Source: Phycisphaeraceae bacterium
GTDB taxonomy: Bacteria > Planctomycetota > Phycisphaerae > Phycisphaerales > UBA1924
Direction: 5' to 3'
Assembly: GCA_019636655.1 (NCBI GenBank)
Contig: JAHBXB010000002.1
Coordinates: 260,537 to 324,536 of the forward strand
Length of the DNA stretch: 64,000 bases
Part shown: piece by piece, positions 1 through 7,846 of the stretch
How positions within the stretch are numbered: the stretch's first letter is position 1
Layout of the letters: every line of letters starts with the position of its first letter
The notes under the pieces: model-generated
What the model was told of the DNA's origin: nothing
The model's database searches: none
Seen by the model: only the letters and a program-made list of their open reading frames with translations
Position numbers and translations under genes: made by a program

Positions 1-369
1 CGGCTCCCGCAGGTACAACCCCAGCCACGCCACCACCGCAAGCCCCGCCTGCACGATGAACGGCTCCTCCAGCCGGACATGCGTCGCGATCGCGCCCCCC
101 ATGTACCCCGTCAGCAGGATCGCCCCGACCACCGCCGTCCGCGGGATCAGATACACCACCACGCACGCCAACTCCAGGATCCCCAGCGGTACCGCCAGTT
201 TCAGCGGCCACCCCAGGTGCTCAAACCCCTTCGCCACCTCCTCGTTCGGCATGAACTTCATCAGCGCGCTGAACGCCAGCAGCGGCGCAACCGCCACGCT
301 CAGAATCCACCCGGTCCAGAACGCCGCCTTCGACGGCCGCGCTGCGCCCGATCCAGTTCCCATGGCCAT
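1..369 (-). CDS. DoxX-like small membrane protein (3' part missing)
   Basis: Reading leftwards from position 369, 123 codons are open to the window edge, so the C-terminus is cut off. The protein has about four hydrophobic stretches (starting WTGWILSVAVAPLLAF, LAVPLGILELACVV, VVGAILLTGYMGG). The second, with its 'GILELACVVVYLIP' pattern, and the third, with 'LTGYMGGAIATH', are typical of the DoxX-like (DUF4870/DoxX_2) family of four-helix membrane proteins, whose role is poorly defined. Two start codons are possible (369 and 363). 369 is favoured because GGAGG lies 5-6 nt upstream. Divergent from the gene at 789. Confidence 0.72.
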   Translation of the reverse strand, partial: MAMGTGSGAARPSKAAFWTGWILSVAVAPLLAFSALMKFMPNEEVAKGFEHLGWPLKLAVPLGILELACVVVYLIPRTAVVGAILLTGYMGGAIATHVRLEEPFIVQAGLAVVAWLGLYLREP

Positions 370-788
370 GTACGCCTCCCGATTCGTCGTGAACCTCACA
401 CCACACCCAATCGCCCACACACCTGTTACATCGATCAACACAGAGCCTACCCAATGCCCGCACCCGCGCGGCCAGGAGATACGACTGAATGGTGGGGCAG
501 GCGTCCCGCCTACCCGAGCCCCAGCCCCCGCGGCTCCTGCCCCCCCTTGGAGCGCACGCCCGTTGCCAGGCGGCGCCGCGAGCCCAAGGCGAGCAAGCCC
601 CTGGAAGGCCCCTCTGTGGCGGCGACTGCCCGTGCTTCCAAGCAGGGGGTGCCGGGGGGCAGCAGCCCCCTGGCATTGCATCTCCACCACATCACACAAC
701 CCAAGCCCCACCCACCACTTGCGACATTTTCTACATTCCTATCAAAACCCTATTGACACACCGTCAAAAACCCGTATCCTGCACAGTC
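370..788. other. 419-bp divergent intergenic region with GC-rich hairpins
   Basis: No credible gene. From about 490 to 690 it holds very GC-rich, hairpin-forming sequence: arms 495-503/507-515 (GGGCAGGCG ... CGCCTACCC, one mismatch) and 655-660/665-670 (GGGGGC-agca-GCCCCC). These resemble a dispersed intergenic repeat rather than a terminator, since both flanking genes are transcribed away from it. The last 70 bp become AT-rich and carry the promoter of the gene at 789. Confidence 0.5.
753..780 (+). promoter_or_regulatory. Sigma70-type promoter TTGACA-N16-TATCCT with palindrome
   Basis: TTGACA (753-758), a 16-bp spacer and TATCCT (775-780) lie just 8 nt before the ATG at 789, so the transcript should be leaderless. 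TTGAC-N5-GTCAA (753-767) is a perfect inverted repeat overlapping the -35 box and could be an operator. The element closely matches the promoter at 4729-4757. Confidence 0.7.
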
Positions 789-1433
789 ATGCTCAACCTC
801 CCCTCCTCCTTCAACCCCTCACTCGACCTCGCGGCCAAGATCCTCGACTCCGTCACCGACCCCACCCTCACCCTCCGCGACGTCGCCGACCTCCACCACA
901 CCACCGTCGAGGCCCTCGTCCTCTGGTTCGCCGAGCCTGAGATCGCTGAACGGCTGGACCACATCGAGTCCACCATCGCCCGCCGCACCCGCATCGTCGC
1001 CTCCAACTTCCTCCCCGCGGCCACCATCGCGCTGGGCCGCTCCATCGACGAGCACAACGCCGACGAATCCCACTTCCCCGTCCGCCCCGGCGACCAGCGA
1101 GGGTTAGAACTCCGCCGCCGCTCCCGAGAAACCGCCCGCCGCGCCGCCGCCCTCCTGCTTCGCCTCGCCAACTTCACCCCAGGCCCGCGCCGCCACGCCT
1201 TCACGAACCACACTCCCCCACCGCCCCCGACCGTCCCCTCCACGACACCGCCCCCAGCGCAACACCACCCAGCACCTCCAATCCCCGTCTCCTCCCCCGC
1301 GCACGCCCCTCAACCCTCCGAATCCACGGCCACCATTCCAGCATCTCCCCGGCTCACATTCAGCCCCGAGCCCCACCTCGCCCGCTTCTCCCCAGCCTTC
1401 CCGCAACCCACCCCGCGCGCCGGCGGCCCCTGA
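789..1433 (+). CDS. Putative helix-turn-helix protein with proline-rich tail
   Basis: The product is 214 residues long. Residues 1-125 are folded-looking: an N-terminal helical part with 'TLTLRDVADLHHTTVEALV' (about residues 22-40), which looks like a helix-turn-helix, followed by basic helices rich in Arg (RRRSRETARR). Residues about 130-214 are a low-complexity Pro/Thr/Ala tail, probably disordered. No family was recognised. The ATG at 789 is chosen because the promoter ends 8 nt upstream and the longer open frame crosses it. A DNA-binding, possibly self-regulating role is inference from the HTH-like segment and the palindrome in its own promoter. Confidence 0.55.
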   Translation: MLNLPSSFNPSLDLAAKILDSVTDPTLTLRDVADLHHTTVEALVLWFAEPEIAERLDHIESTIARRTRIVASNFLPAATIALGRSIDEHNADESHFPVRPGDQRGLELRRRSRETARRAAALLLRLANFTPGPRRHAFTNHTPPPPPTVPSTTPPPAQHHPAPPIPVSSPAHAPQPSESTATIPASPRLTFSPEPHLARFSPAFPQPTPRAGGP

Positions 1434-1448
1434 CCCCGACAAATGCAC

Positions 1449-1487
1449 AAGGCCGCGATCCCGTGCGTGACTCGGGAGCGCGGCCTT
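1449..1487. terminator. Bidirectional terminator hairpin
   Basis: Arms AAGGCCGCG (1449-1457) and CGCGGCCTT (1479-1487) continue inward with TCCCG/CGGGA across one mismatch. It sits between convergent genes. There is no strong T-run on the plus strand. Confidence 0.6.
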
Positions 1488-1599
1488 GCGTCGGAGGATC
1501 CGGCCCTCATGCTCCGCCACGGGTGCCGGGAGGAGACTTGCCCGGCACGGGCGACGGATCCTGGGGGAGCGGAACGTAATGGTTGATAATCCTGTCGGC

Positions 1600-1872
1600 C
1601 TACTCCTGGCCCCCACCCGCCTGCTTCTCCAGCAGTTTGCGGAGGTACTGGTTTTCCCGGCGAGTAGCCTCAAGGTCGAACACGAGGTACTTGACGCTCA
1701 GCCGCAGGTAGTCGAGCGACTCCTGCAGCTCGGTCACCGTCTTGTTCATCCGCGAGTGGCGGTCCCGCGCATCGTCCGCGAGGCGATGGAGCTGCTCGCG
1801 CTCCGGAGCCGGGAGGTGGTTGATCTGCTCAATCAACTCCGAGAGTTTCGCCTGGAAATCCTGCTCGTTCAT
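1600..1872 (-). CDS. Small coiled-coil protein, unknown function
   Basis: A 90-residue, strongly helical and charged protein. The second half (ELQESLDYLRL ... LEATRRENQYLRKLLE) has heptad spacing of Leu and looks like a dimeric coiled coil. No transmembrane segment or catalytic motif is seen. The ATG at 1872 is chosen over an upstream in-frame start because CGGAG lies 8 nt upstream and similarity to a folded protein begins here (MNEQDFQAKL). I do not recognise a named family; short coiled-coil proteins of this kind are common in planctomycete genomes. It faces the gene at 789 across a terminator hairpin. Confidence 0.6.
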   Translation of the reverse strand: MNEQDFQAKLSELIEQINHLPAPEREQLHRLADDARDRHSRMNKTVTELQESLDYLRLSVKYLVFDLEATRRENQYLRKLLEKQAGGGQE

Positions 1873-2088
1873 GGTCGGCTCCGTGTCTTGGCGGTTGTCG
1901 ACCCCGCGTCCATCGCGAGGACGCAGGACATGAAACAACCGCCGGGCCCCGGAAGCAGGGATCCCGTGCCAACGCCCCAACGTTCGATAAAACCGCCCGC
2001 CCCGCCGCGCCGGCCGCTCTCGCGCGAGTTATCGCCGCGCTCGCGAGGGCGCGCCGACGGGTGGGATTGCGCGGGCTGTTGCGTGGAA

Positions 2089-2730
2089 TCAACGAAGCAG
2101 GTCGAGCCGCTTCAACGTCTGTTGCGCGCCGGCAGGGGCCGTCTTGACGACGGCGCTGAACTCGGCGGGATCCTTCTTCTTCAGGTCCAGCGCCACCTTC
2201 TTGAGATGGTCATCCCGGACGAACGCGAACCGGTCGAACAGGACCTCGAGTTCGTGCCGGTTGAACTGCGACAGCGGGTCCTTCAGCCCCGACTGCGACG
2301 CCGCCCAGTCCAGCAGCGAGGCCCCCGAGTTCGAGAACCGGAACAGCGCCAGCGTCGCCCGCAGCCGGCTGCCCAATCCGCTGAACGGATCAGTGCACGC
2401 CTCCGGGAGGCGGCTCATCAGTTCCTTGGCCGAGGGGGCCGACAGCTTGTCCAGCCACCCCCCGCCCACCTCCCCGCCCGGCGTGTCGCTCCGCTCCGGC
2501 ATATCCGATCCCGGTCCCGCGGAAACCATGTATGGAGAAGGCTCGCCCAGCTCCGCCAGCGCCGTCGACAGCGTCTTGACCCCCGCCCGGTCAAACCGGA
2601 TGGTGAGCCGCTGGCACGGCGTCCCCTCGTGGACGATCTTGGCCGCAGCGGTGACCACCCCGGTGCCCCATTCCGGGCGCTTCATGTGGACGACCTTGTC
2701 GCCGTAGTTCCATTCCCTGGGTTGAACCAT
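2089..2730 (-). CDS. DUF3553 domain protein
   Basis: The product is 213 residues. Residues 1-50 contain the DUF3553 pattern 'GDKVVHMKRPEWGTGVV', a small SH3-like barrel also seen at the end of UvrD/CarD-type proteins. A Gly/Pro-rich linker around residues 60-90 leads to a helical C-terminal half (SAKELMSRLPEA ... HELEVLFDRFAFVRDDHLKKVALDL) of unknown role. The start at 2730 follows a GGAGCAGGA Shine-Dalgarno sequence; the in-frame extension upstream is Pro-rich and overlaps promoter DNA. A TATACT box lies about 115 nt upstream. A nucleic-acid-associated function is possible by analogy but not shown. Confidence 0.7.
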   Translation of the reverse strand: MVQPREWNYGDKVVHMKRPEWGTGVVTAAAKIVHEGTPCQRLTIRFDRAGVKTLSTALAELGEPSPYMVSAGPGSDMPERSDTPGGEVGGGWLDKLSAPSAKELMSRLPEACTDPFSGLGSRLRATLALFRFSNSGASLLDWAASQSGLKDPLSQFNRHELEVLFDRFAFVRDDHLKKVALDLKKKDPAEFSAVVKTAPAGAQQTLKRLDLLR

Positions 2731-2844
2731 GTGCGGTCCTGCTCCGGGCCGGTAGGCGGCCGGGATAATCGTGGTCAGGCCGCTCCGGGTCTCCGGAGGG
2801 GCCGACGGCGAAAATGCGTTTGTCCTGCAATCCCCCGACGACCT

Positions 2845-2850
2845 AGTATA
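2845..2850 (-). promoter_or_regulatory. -10 box TATACT in GGGCTATACT context
   Basis: On the minus strand TATACT is preceded by GGGC, about 115 nt upstream of the DUF3553 gene. The same GGGCTATANT word precedes the RNase R and second clpP genes. No convincing -35 box. Confidence 0.45.
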
Positions 2851-3020
2851 GCCCGGAACGGGGCTCCCGCTAGTGTCGGGCAATGGGTTCGGTGGGCCCA
2901 TTTGAAGCCGGGGCGGGGGGGCGGCTTCGATGGATCGAGGGTGTTCAGCCACGGGGGTGCACGGAAGAGGTACGCAGCGAATCGGCCGGCCCGCGGGCCC
3001 GCCGGGGAGTGATTGAATCG

Positions 3021-3260
3021 ATGATCGAGGCTCTCAAGGACGACGGAATCGCGCAGAAGGCGGGCGGACGGTTCAAGCTGTGCGCCCTGATCCAGCGGCG
3101 GCTGGTCCAGTTGATGGACGGCGCGCGCCCGCTGGTGGAGCGTGATGGGCGGACCGACCTCGAGTTGGCGATCGAGGAGATCCTGCAGGACAAGATCGGG
3201 TACGAGTTCGATCCGACCTCGGATGCGGACGTGAAGGGCGCGCTGCCGCCGCTGCGGTAG
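3021..3260 (+). CDS. rpoZ: RNA polymerase omega subunit (RpoZ-like)
   Basis: A 79-residue protein with the omega pattern 'GGRFKLCALIQRRLVQLMDGARP' (about residues 14-36) followed by a helix 'LAIEEILQDKIGYE'. Omega binds the C-terminal part of beta-prime and assists RNA polymerase assembly. It is shorter and more divergent than the E. coli protein, as in other planctomycetes. The ATG at 3021 gives the expected N-terminus; GTG at 3009 is an alternative. The next gene, 27 bp downstream, is a CoaC-type decarboxylase, the classic rpoZ-coaBC neighbourhood, which supports the call. Confidence 0.8.
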   Translation: MIEALKDDGIAQKAGGRFKLCALIQRRLVQLMDGARPLVERDGRTDLELAIEEILQDKIGYEFDPTSDADVKGALPPLR

Positions 3261-3287
3261 GTCCGGCGCCGACCGTGGGGCCCCGGC

Positions 3288-3872
3288 ATGAGTGATGGTG
3301 CTGCTGCGGATCGGCTGAGCGGAGCGCGGGTGATCGTCGGCGTGACCGGCGGGATCGCGGCGTACAAGTCGGCGACGCTGGTGAGCCGCCTGGCCCAGGC
3401 GGGCGCGCAGGTTACGGTCGCGATGACGGAGGGGGCCACGCGGTTTGTGGCGCCGCTGACCTTCCAGGCCCTGTCGGCCCGCCCGGTGTACACGAGCGCG
3501 TGGGAGCACATCGAGTCGCAGGACCCCCAGCACATCTCGCTGGCGTCCAGTGCGGACGTGGCGGTGGTGGCGCCGTGCACGATGGACTGCCTGGCGCGGC
3601 TGGCGACGGGACGGACCGACGACGTCGTGACGCTGATCCTGAGCGCGATCGATCGGGCGAAGACGCCGGTGCTGCTGGCGCCGTCGATGAACGACGTCAT
3701 GTGGGCGCAGCCGGCGACGCAGCGAAATGTGCGCACGCTCGTTGACGACGGGTTCCGGATCGTGGGGCCCGGGAGCGGGTGGCAGGCGTGCCGGCACGTG
3801 GGGGTTGGGCGCATGAGCGAGCCGGAGGAGGTCTTCGGGGCGGTCGTTGCGGCGGTTGCCGGGCGGGCATGA
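3288..3872 (+). CDS. coaC: Phosphopantothenoylcysteine decarboxylase (CoaC domain only)
   Basis: A 194-residue flavoprotein of the HFCD family. Visible are the N-terminal FMN-binding 'VTGGIAAYKSATLVSRL' (about residues 19-35), the 'HISLASSADVAVVAPCT' segment with the family His, and the substrate motif 'PSMNDVMW' (about 133-140). It decarboxylates 4'-phosphopantothenoylcysteine in coenzyme A synthesis. Most bacteria carry a CoaC-CoaB fusion of about 400 residues. Here only the decarboxylase half is present and a CoaB synthetase must lie elsewhere. It follows rpoZ by 27 bp, probably as one operon, and is ended by a strong hairpin. Confidence 0.88.
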   Translation: MSDGAAADRLSGARVIVGVTGGIAAYKSATLVSRLAQAGAQVTVAMTEGATRFVAPLTFQALSARPVYTSAWEHIESQDPQHISLASSADVAVVAPCTMDCLARLATGRTDDVVTLILSAIDRAKTPVLLAPSMNDVMWAQPATQRNVRTLVDDGFRIVGPGSGWQACRHVGVGRMSEPEEVFGAVVAAVAGRA

Positions 3873-3895
3873 CGGTTTGAGCGCGTACCACGAAG

Positions 3896-3925
3896 CAGGA
3901 CGCCGGCCTTGCGGCCGGCGTCCTG
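3896..3925. terminator. Terminator hairpin between convergent genes
   Basis: A perfect 13-bp stem, CAGGACGCCGGCC-ttgc-GGCCGGCGTCCTG, follows coaC and precedes the end of the convergent DUF1579 gene. No U-run follows. It can serve both directions. Confidence 0.7.
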
Positions 3926-3965
3926 GGTTGAAGTTCCTGCGTGAGGTTGTCGACCAGCCGCGGGC

Positions 3966-4673
3966 TTACTTGGCGTGGCTGTGGTCGCCGTGATCGGCAT
4001 CCTTGCCGGCGGCGCGGGTGTAGGCGATCTCCATGATCTTCATCTCTTTGCCGGTGGCGGGGTCGGTGCCGAACATCTCGAGGGACATGGCCGAGTCGGA
4101 GATACGGCGATCAACCTGCCGCATGGTGGCGGGGCCCTTGGTGATGGGGCAGTTGTAGGTGAAGTTCCAGGTGATGGTCTTGCCATCGGCCGCGAGCGTT
4201 CCGGTGCCGACCATCATGCCGGTGCCCATGTTGTCGTACCACGTGCCCTGGAACTTCTGGGAGACGTTGTCGAAGCCGTTGACGCCGGAGCCCTGGAAGG
4301 GGCCCATGCCGGGCATCTCGCCCTCGGTCTCGCAGCGGAAGAATCGGCCGTCCATCACCGGGGTGATGACGGTGGTGCACTCGCTGGCCATGGGTTCGGA
4401 GACACCGGGCATCCACATCTTGACCTTGCCGGTCCAGGTGCCGACGGACTTGGCGAGGTACTGATGCATCTCGCCGGGGATCGCGGCGGCCATGCAGGCC
4501 TGCATATCGGCCTCGCTCATGCCGGGGGGAACTGCGTGATCGCCCGCGGCGGGCTGGTGGGACTTGTCGGAGGTCGTGGCCTTGGCGTCTTTGGCCGGTT
4601 GAGCCAGAGAGAAGGAGGTGGAGAGAAGGGCGGCGGCCGCGAGAGCGGCAAGGCAGGGGGCGGTGCGATTCAT
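3966..4673 (-). CDS. Secreted DUF1579 protein
   Basis: The product is 235 residues. Residues 1-24 form a Sec signal peptide (MNRTAPCLAALAAAALLS ... SLAQ). After a linker the DUF1579 domain runs from about residue 65: 'VGTWTGKVKMWM', 'TVITPVMDGRFF', 'GFDNVSQKFQGTWYDNMGTGMM' halves, and a C-terminal beta-rich part. The family is lipocalin-like and of unknown function, exported and frequent in planctomycetes. The last residues are His-rich (DHGDHSHAK). GGAGA precedes the ATG, and a good promoter lies about 55 bp upstream. Confidence 0.8.
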   Translation of the reverse strand: MNRTAPCLAALAAAALLSTSFSLAQPAKDAKATTSDKSHQPAAGDHAVPPGMSEADMQACMAAAIPGEMHQYLAKSVGTWTGKVKMWMPGVSEPMASECTTVITPVMDGRFFRCETEGEMPGMGPFQGSGVNGFDNVSQKFQGTWYDNMGTGMMVGTGTLAADGKTITWNFTYNCPITKGPATMRQVDRRISDSAMSLEMFGTDPATGKEMKIMEIAYTRAAGKDADHGDHSHAK

Positions 4674-4728
4674 GGGCAGGTCTCCAAAGAGGGTTTGTTT
4701 GCGCAGTCGGGTACCTCGTACAGGCCGT

Positions 4729-4757
4729 CAGTATACGGCTTTTGGACGGTCCGTCAA
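4729..4757 (-). promoter_or_regulatory. Promoter TTGACG-N16-TATACT of the DUF1579 gene
   Basis: On the minus strand TTGACG (4757-4752), a 16-bp spacer and TATACT (4735-4730) lie about 55 bp before the gene. Over 29 positions it matches the promoter at 753-781 at 24 positions, including the spacer ACCGTC and AAAA blocks. A GAC-N5-GTC inverted repeat overlaps the -35 box. Confidence 0.7.
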
Positions 4758-4847
4758 GGGATTATGAGACAAAATCGCCCGTCAAACGGGCGGCGGCATC
4801 AGGAGCGGAGTTTGGGTGTTGCAGAGCGCGGCATCCGCGGCCGCGGA

Positions 4848-5690
4848 TCAGTGGCCCGGGCCGTCGGCGGAGGCGGAAGACTCGTCGCGGGCGTAGGGGT
4901 CGTCGGGCATGATGTCGACGGTCTGGTAGAGCTCGGTGCGCTGGTTGGAGCGGTGGCCCGAGGCGCTGGAGGCGCGGGGGGTGATGCGGTGGGTGTCGCC
5001 GTCGGCGATGACGCGGAGTTGGCGGGGGCTGAGGCCGTTGGCTTCGAGGGCCTTGGCGACGGCGAAGGCGCGGCGGTAGGAGAGCATCATGCCGCGGTCG
5101 TCGGTGCGGAAGGCCTCGGCGGCGGAGACGTTGCCGCGGACGTCGATGACGAAGCGGTGGCCGGCGAGCCGGCGGGCGGTCTCGGCGATGGTGTTCCGGG
5201 CCGAGGTGGAGAGATCGCTGGCATCCTCCTCGAAGGGGACGACGGCGCAGGGGACGGCGTAGTCGCTGGGGCGGATGGACTGGAGGTTTCGCTTGTCGCC
5301 CGGTGGGCCGGGGTCCTTGGTCTCGCCCTCCTGCTGGAGTTGCCGGAGGCGGCGGACGAGTTCCTGGTCGTTGGGGTTGGTGGAGTCGATGGAGACGGGG
5401 TTGTTGAACGCGGCCCGCATGGCGAGGACGAAGTCGGTCATCTCGTTGGAGGGGTTCTTGTCCTGCCCGCCGATGCCGCCGGCGGAGGGCTTGTTCATGT
5501 TCATGGCAAGGAGGATGACGAAGAAGCCCATCATGAGGGCGACGTTGTCGGCGAAGGAGATGAGCCACTCGGGCGCGCCCTCGTGCTCCTCGTGGCCGCC
5601 GCCGCCGTGGTTGCCGTGGGAACCGTGGCCGCCGCCCTTGGAGTGGCCGGACTCGCCGGAACCGTGTTCCTTGTTCTCGTGATCGGCCAT
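4848..5690 (-). CDS. motB: Flagellar motor stator protein MotB
   Basis: The product is 280 residues. A single membrane helix lies at about 42-64 and contains 'SFADNVALMM', with Asp48 at the place of the proton-binding Asp of MotB. A Pro-rich plug/linker follows, and an OmpA-like peptidoglycan-binding domain spans about 150-265 (VVPFEEDASDLS ... YRRAFAVAKAL). MotB anchors the stator to the wall. Odd feature: the first 38 residues contain eight His among Gly and Glu, far longer than the usual short cytoplasmic tail. It lies 27 bp downstream of motA in one operon. No other flagellar gene is in the window. Confidence 0.88.
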   Translation of the reverse strand: MADHENKEHGSGESGHSKGGGHGSHGNHGGGGHEEHEGAPEWLISFADNVALMMGFFVILLAMNMNKPSAGGIGGQDKNPSNEMTDFVLAMRAAFNNPVSIDSTNPNDQELVRRLRQLQQEGETKDPGPPGDKRNLQSIRPSDYAVPCAVVPFEEDASDLSTSARNTIAETARRLAGHRFVIDVRGNVSAAEAFRTDDRGMMLSYRRAFAVAKALEANGLSPRQLRVIADGDTHRITPRASSASGHRSNQRTELYQTVDIMPDDPYARDESSASADGPGH

Positions 5691-5717
5691 GGCGGGTGGT
5701 GGGGTGCGGAGAGGGGA

Positions 5718-6500
5718 TCAGGCGGCGATCTTGAGTTGGGTGCGCGACGCGTGGGGGACGAAGGCGAGCATCTTGTCGAGCGTGACGCGCGGGTTGTCGC
5801 CGGCCTGGATGGAGAGGATGCCCTGGAGCATCATCTCGCGGTTGAGCATCTCCTCGCTGGAGCGGATGGCGAGTTTGTCGCCGATGGGGCCGGCGATGGC
5901 GTTGGCGAGGATGGCGCCGTACATGGTGGCGACGACGGCGACGGCGAGGGCGTGTCCCATGGCCTCGATGGAGCCGGAGCCGAGCTGCCCGAACATGCCG
6001 ATCTGGCCGATCAGGGTGCCGACGAGGCCGTAGCCGGGGCCGTAGAGCTTGAGGAGGTCGAAGAACTTCTTGCCCGCCTTGTGGCGGTCCTGCATCGCGA
6101 GGAGTTCCATGCGGAGGGTGGACTCGATCGTCTCGGGGGCGGCGCCGTCGATGGCCATCTTGAGGCCGGCCTGGAGGAAGGAGTCGCCGACCTTGTCCAT
6201 CTCGCTCTCGAGGGCGAGGATGCCCTCGCGCCGGGCCTTCTCGCCCATGGTGGACATGACCTGGATGGTCTCGACGGTGCTGCGGCCCTTGTGGAACATG
6301 AAGCGGCGGATGTAGCCGGGGACGGACTTGATCTTCTCCATCGGGAGCGCCATGAAGGTGACGGAGATCGAGCCGACCCCGACCATGAGCACGCCTTCCA
6401 GGGAGAAGAACATGACCAGGTTGCCGTGGGACACCTCGACGAAGACGAAGCCGAGGGCGGCGACGCCGATGAGGATGCCGATGATGCTGGCCTTGTCCAT
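5718..6500 (-). CDS. motA: Flagellar motor stator protein MotA
   Basis: A 260-residue protein with four membrane helices: two near the N-terminus (IIGILIGVAALGFVFVEV and FFSLEGVLMVGVGSISV) and two around 150-205 (PGYGLVGTLIGQIGMF; ALAVAVVATMYGAIL). The cytoplasmic loop between carries the charged helix that contacts FliG (MGEKARREGILALE). 'PGYGLVGTLIG' holds the conserved Pro of proton-driven stators. MotA pairs with MotB, encoded 27 bp downstream. The ATG at 6500 starts the first helix and follows AGAGG; a Pro-rich in-frame extension upstream is unlikely to be translated. Confidence 0.9.
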   Translation of the reverse strand: MDKASIIGILIGVAALGFVFVEVSHGNLVMFFSLEGVLMVGVGSISVTFMALPMEKIKSVPGYIRRFMFHKGRSTVETIQVMSTMGEKARREGILALESEMDKVGDSFLQAGLKMAIDGAAPETIESTLRMELLAMQDRHKAGKKFFDLLKLYGPGYGLVGTLIGQIGMFGQLGSGSIEAMGHALAVAVVATMYGAILANAIAGPIGDKLAIRSSEEMLNREMMLQGILSIQAGDNPRVTLDKMLAFVPHASRTQLKIAA

Positions 6501-6751
6501 GACTGCCTCTGTAAGACCGGCTGAACGGAAAGGGGAGCCCGCCACCATGTGGTCGGCCGGGGGGACCGGGGTCTGAACGGGAACGGGGCTGGGCAAGGAT
6601 TGACGGCGGTGCGGGCGGCGGGCGAACGGCACGGGCGGCACAGTCGTCAGGGTCGGGATGGCTTCGAGCGGGAAGGGAAGAGTCCGAAAACCGTGCAACA
6701 CAGGCGAGGGCCGGGGCGTTGATATGGGAGGAGGGGAGCGTGGAGCGAGTC

Positions 6752-7753
6752 ATGCGGATCTGGAGGACGCTGGCGGGGGCGGTGGCGGGGCTGCTGCTGG
6801 TGGGCGCCGGGGGCGCGGGTGGCGGATCGGCCCCGGGCGGGCCGGGGGAGGCGATCGAACTCCCGCTCACGGTGATGACGTTCAACATCCGGTACGCCAA
6901 CGCGGGCGATGGGGAGAACCGGTGGGAGCGTCGCCGCGATCTTGTCGCGGGGGTGGTGGAGCGGCACTCGCCGGATGTGCTGGGCCTGCAGGAGGCGCTC
7001 AAGCCGCAGTTGGACGAGTTGGTCGAGCGGGCGGGTGTGTACACCGTGGTCGGCGTGGGGCGCGATGATGGGAAGGAGTCCGGAGAGTTCAGCCCCATCC
7101 TGGTGCGGTCGAACCGGTTCGAGGTGCTTGAGTCGGGGACGTTCTGGCTCTCGGAGACGCCCGAGAAGCCGGGCTCGGTGTCGTGGGGGAACACGGTGAC
7201 GAGGATCTGCACGTGGGCGCGGCTCGCGGAGCGGACCCCCTCGTGCCCGGTGGGCGAGCCGGGGCAGCCGATGAACGTGGCGCCACCGCGGCCGGTGTTC
7301 TGGGTATTCAACACGCACCTGGACCACCAGTCGCAGTCGTCGCGCGAGAAGGGCGCGGAACTGATCGCAGCGCGGATCGGTGCGCGCGGGCACGGGGAAG
7401 AACCGGTGATCCTCATGGGGGACTTCAACGCGGGGGAGGACAACGCAGCGGTGGCCTTGTTCACACGGAGCGGAAAAGGGGACGGCGGCGCGGCGGGGCC
7501 GCGGATGGTGGACTCGTACCGGGCGGAGCACCCCGGGGAAACGGTGGTGGGGACGTTCAACGGGTTCGGGGACCCGGGGGATGCGAAGACCACCGGGGGA
7601 GCGAAGATCGACTACATCCTGGTTCCGCCGCCGCCGCGGTGCGTGGTGGAGGGGGCGTCGATCGATCGGACGAACGAGGAGGGGCGGTACCCGTCGGATC
7701 ACTTCGCCGTGACGGCGTCGCTGCGGCTGCGATGCCCGACGCTGGGGCGGTAG
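6752..7753 (+). CDS. Exported endonuclease/exonuclease/phosphatase-family protein
   Basis: The product is 333 residues. A signal peptide covers about 1-25 (MRIWRTLAGAVAGLLLVGAG). The EEP fold then shows its full set of active-site motifs: 'MTFNIRYAN', 'GLQEAL', 'NTHLDHQS', 'MGDFNAGED' and C-terminal 'PSDHFAV'. Family members are metal-dependent phosphodiesterases acting on nucleic acids, phosphoinositides or sphingomyelin; the substrate cannot be told here. The start at 6752 follows GGAGCGAG and begins the signal peptide. Divergent from motA, with about 250 bp between them holding no gene. Confidence 0.82.
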   Translation: MRIWRTLAGAVAGLLLVGAGGAGGGSAPGGPGEAIELPLTVMTFNIRYANAGDGENRWERRRDLVAGVVERHSPDVLGLQEALKPQLDELVERAGVYTVVGVGRDDGKESGEFSPILVRSNRFEVLESGTFWLSETPEKPGSVSWGNTVTRICTWARLAERTPSCPVGEPGQPMNVAPPRPVFWVFNTHLDHQSQSSREKGAELIAARIGARGHGEEPVILMGDFNAGEDNAAVALFTRSGKGDGGAAGPRMVDSYRAEHPGETVVGTFNGFGDPGDAKTTGGAKIDYILVPPPPRCVVEGASIDRTNEEGRYPSDHFAVTASLRLRCPTLGR

Positions 7754-7846
7754 GGCGTAGAGTTCGCGTCGCGAAAGGAAGGGGCGGATCAAGCGGGTGC
7801 AGCGGGCACCGGCGTCGGCCCCAGCTCGGAGCAGGTGGAGCATCGA

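Noticed and set aside
221-676. A 151-codon minus-strand open frame rich in Pro, Gly, Trp and Cys
   Set aside because: It overlaps the DoxX-like start and the GC-rich repeat; composition suggests translated repeat DNA, not a gene.
3975-6524. An 849-codon open frame antisense to DUF1579, motB and motA
   Set aside because: Same reasoning: it mirrors well-supported minus-strand genes and has no start signal or recognisable motif.
6501-6701. An in-frame N-terminal extension of MotA
   Set aside because: Pro-rich, non-conserved composition; AGAGG and the first membrane helix favour the ATG at 6500.
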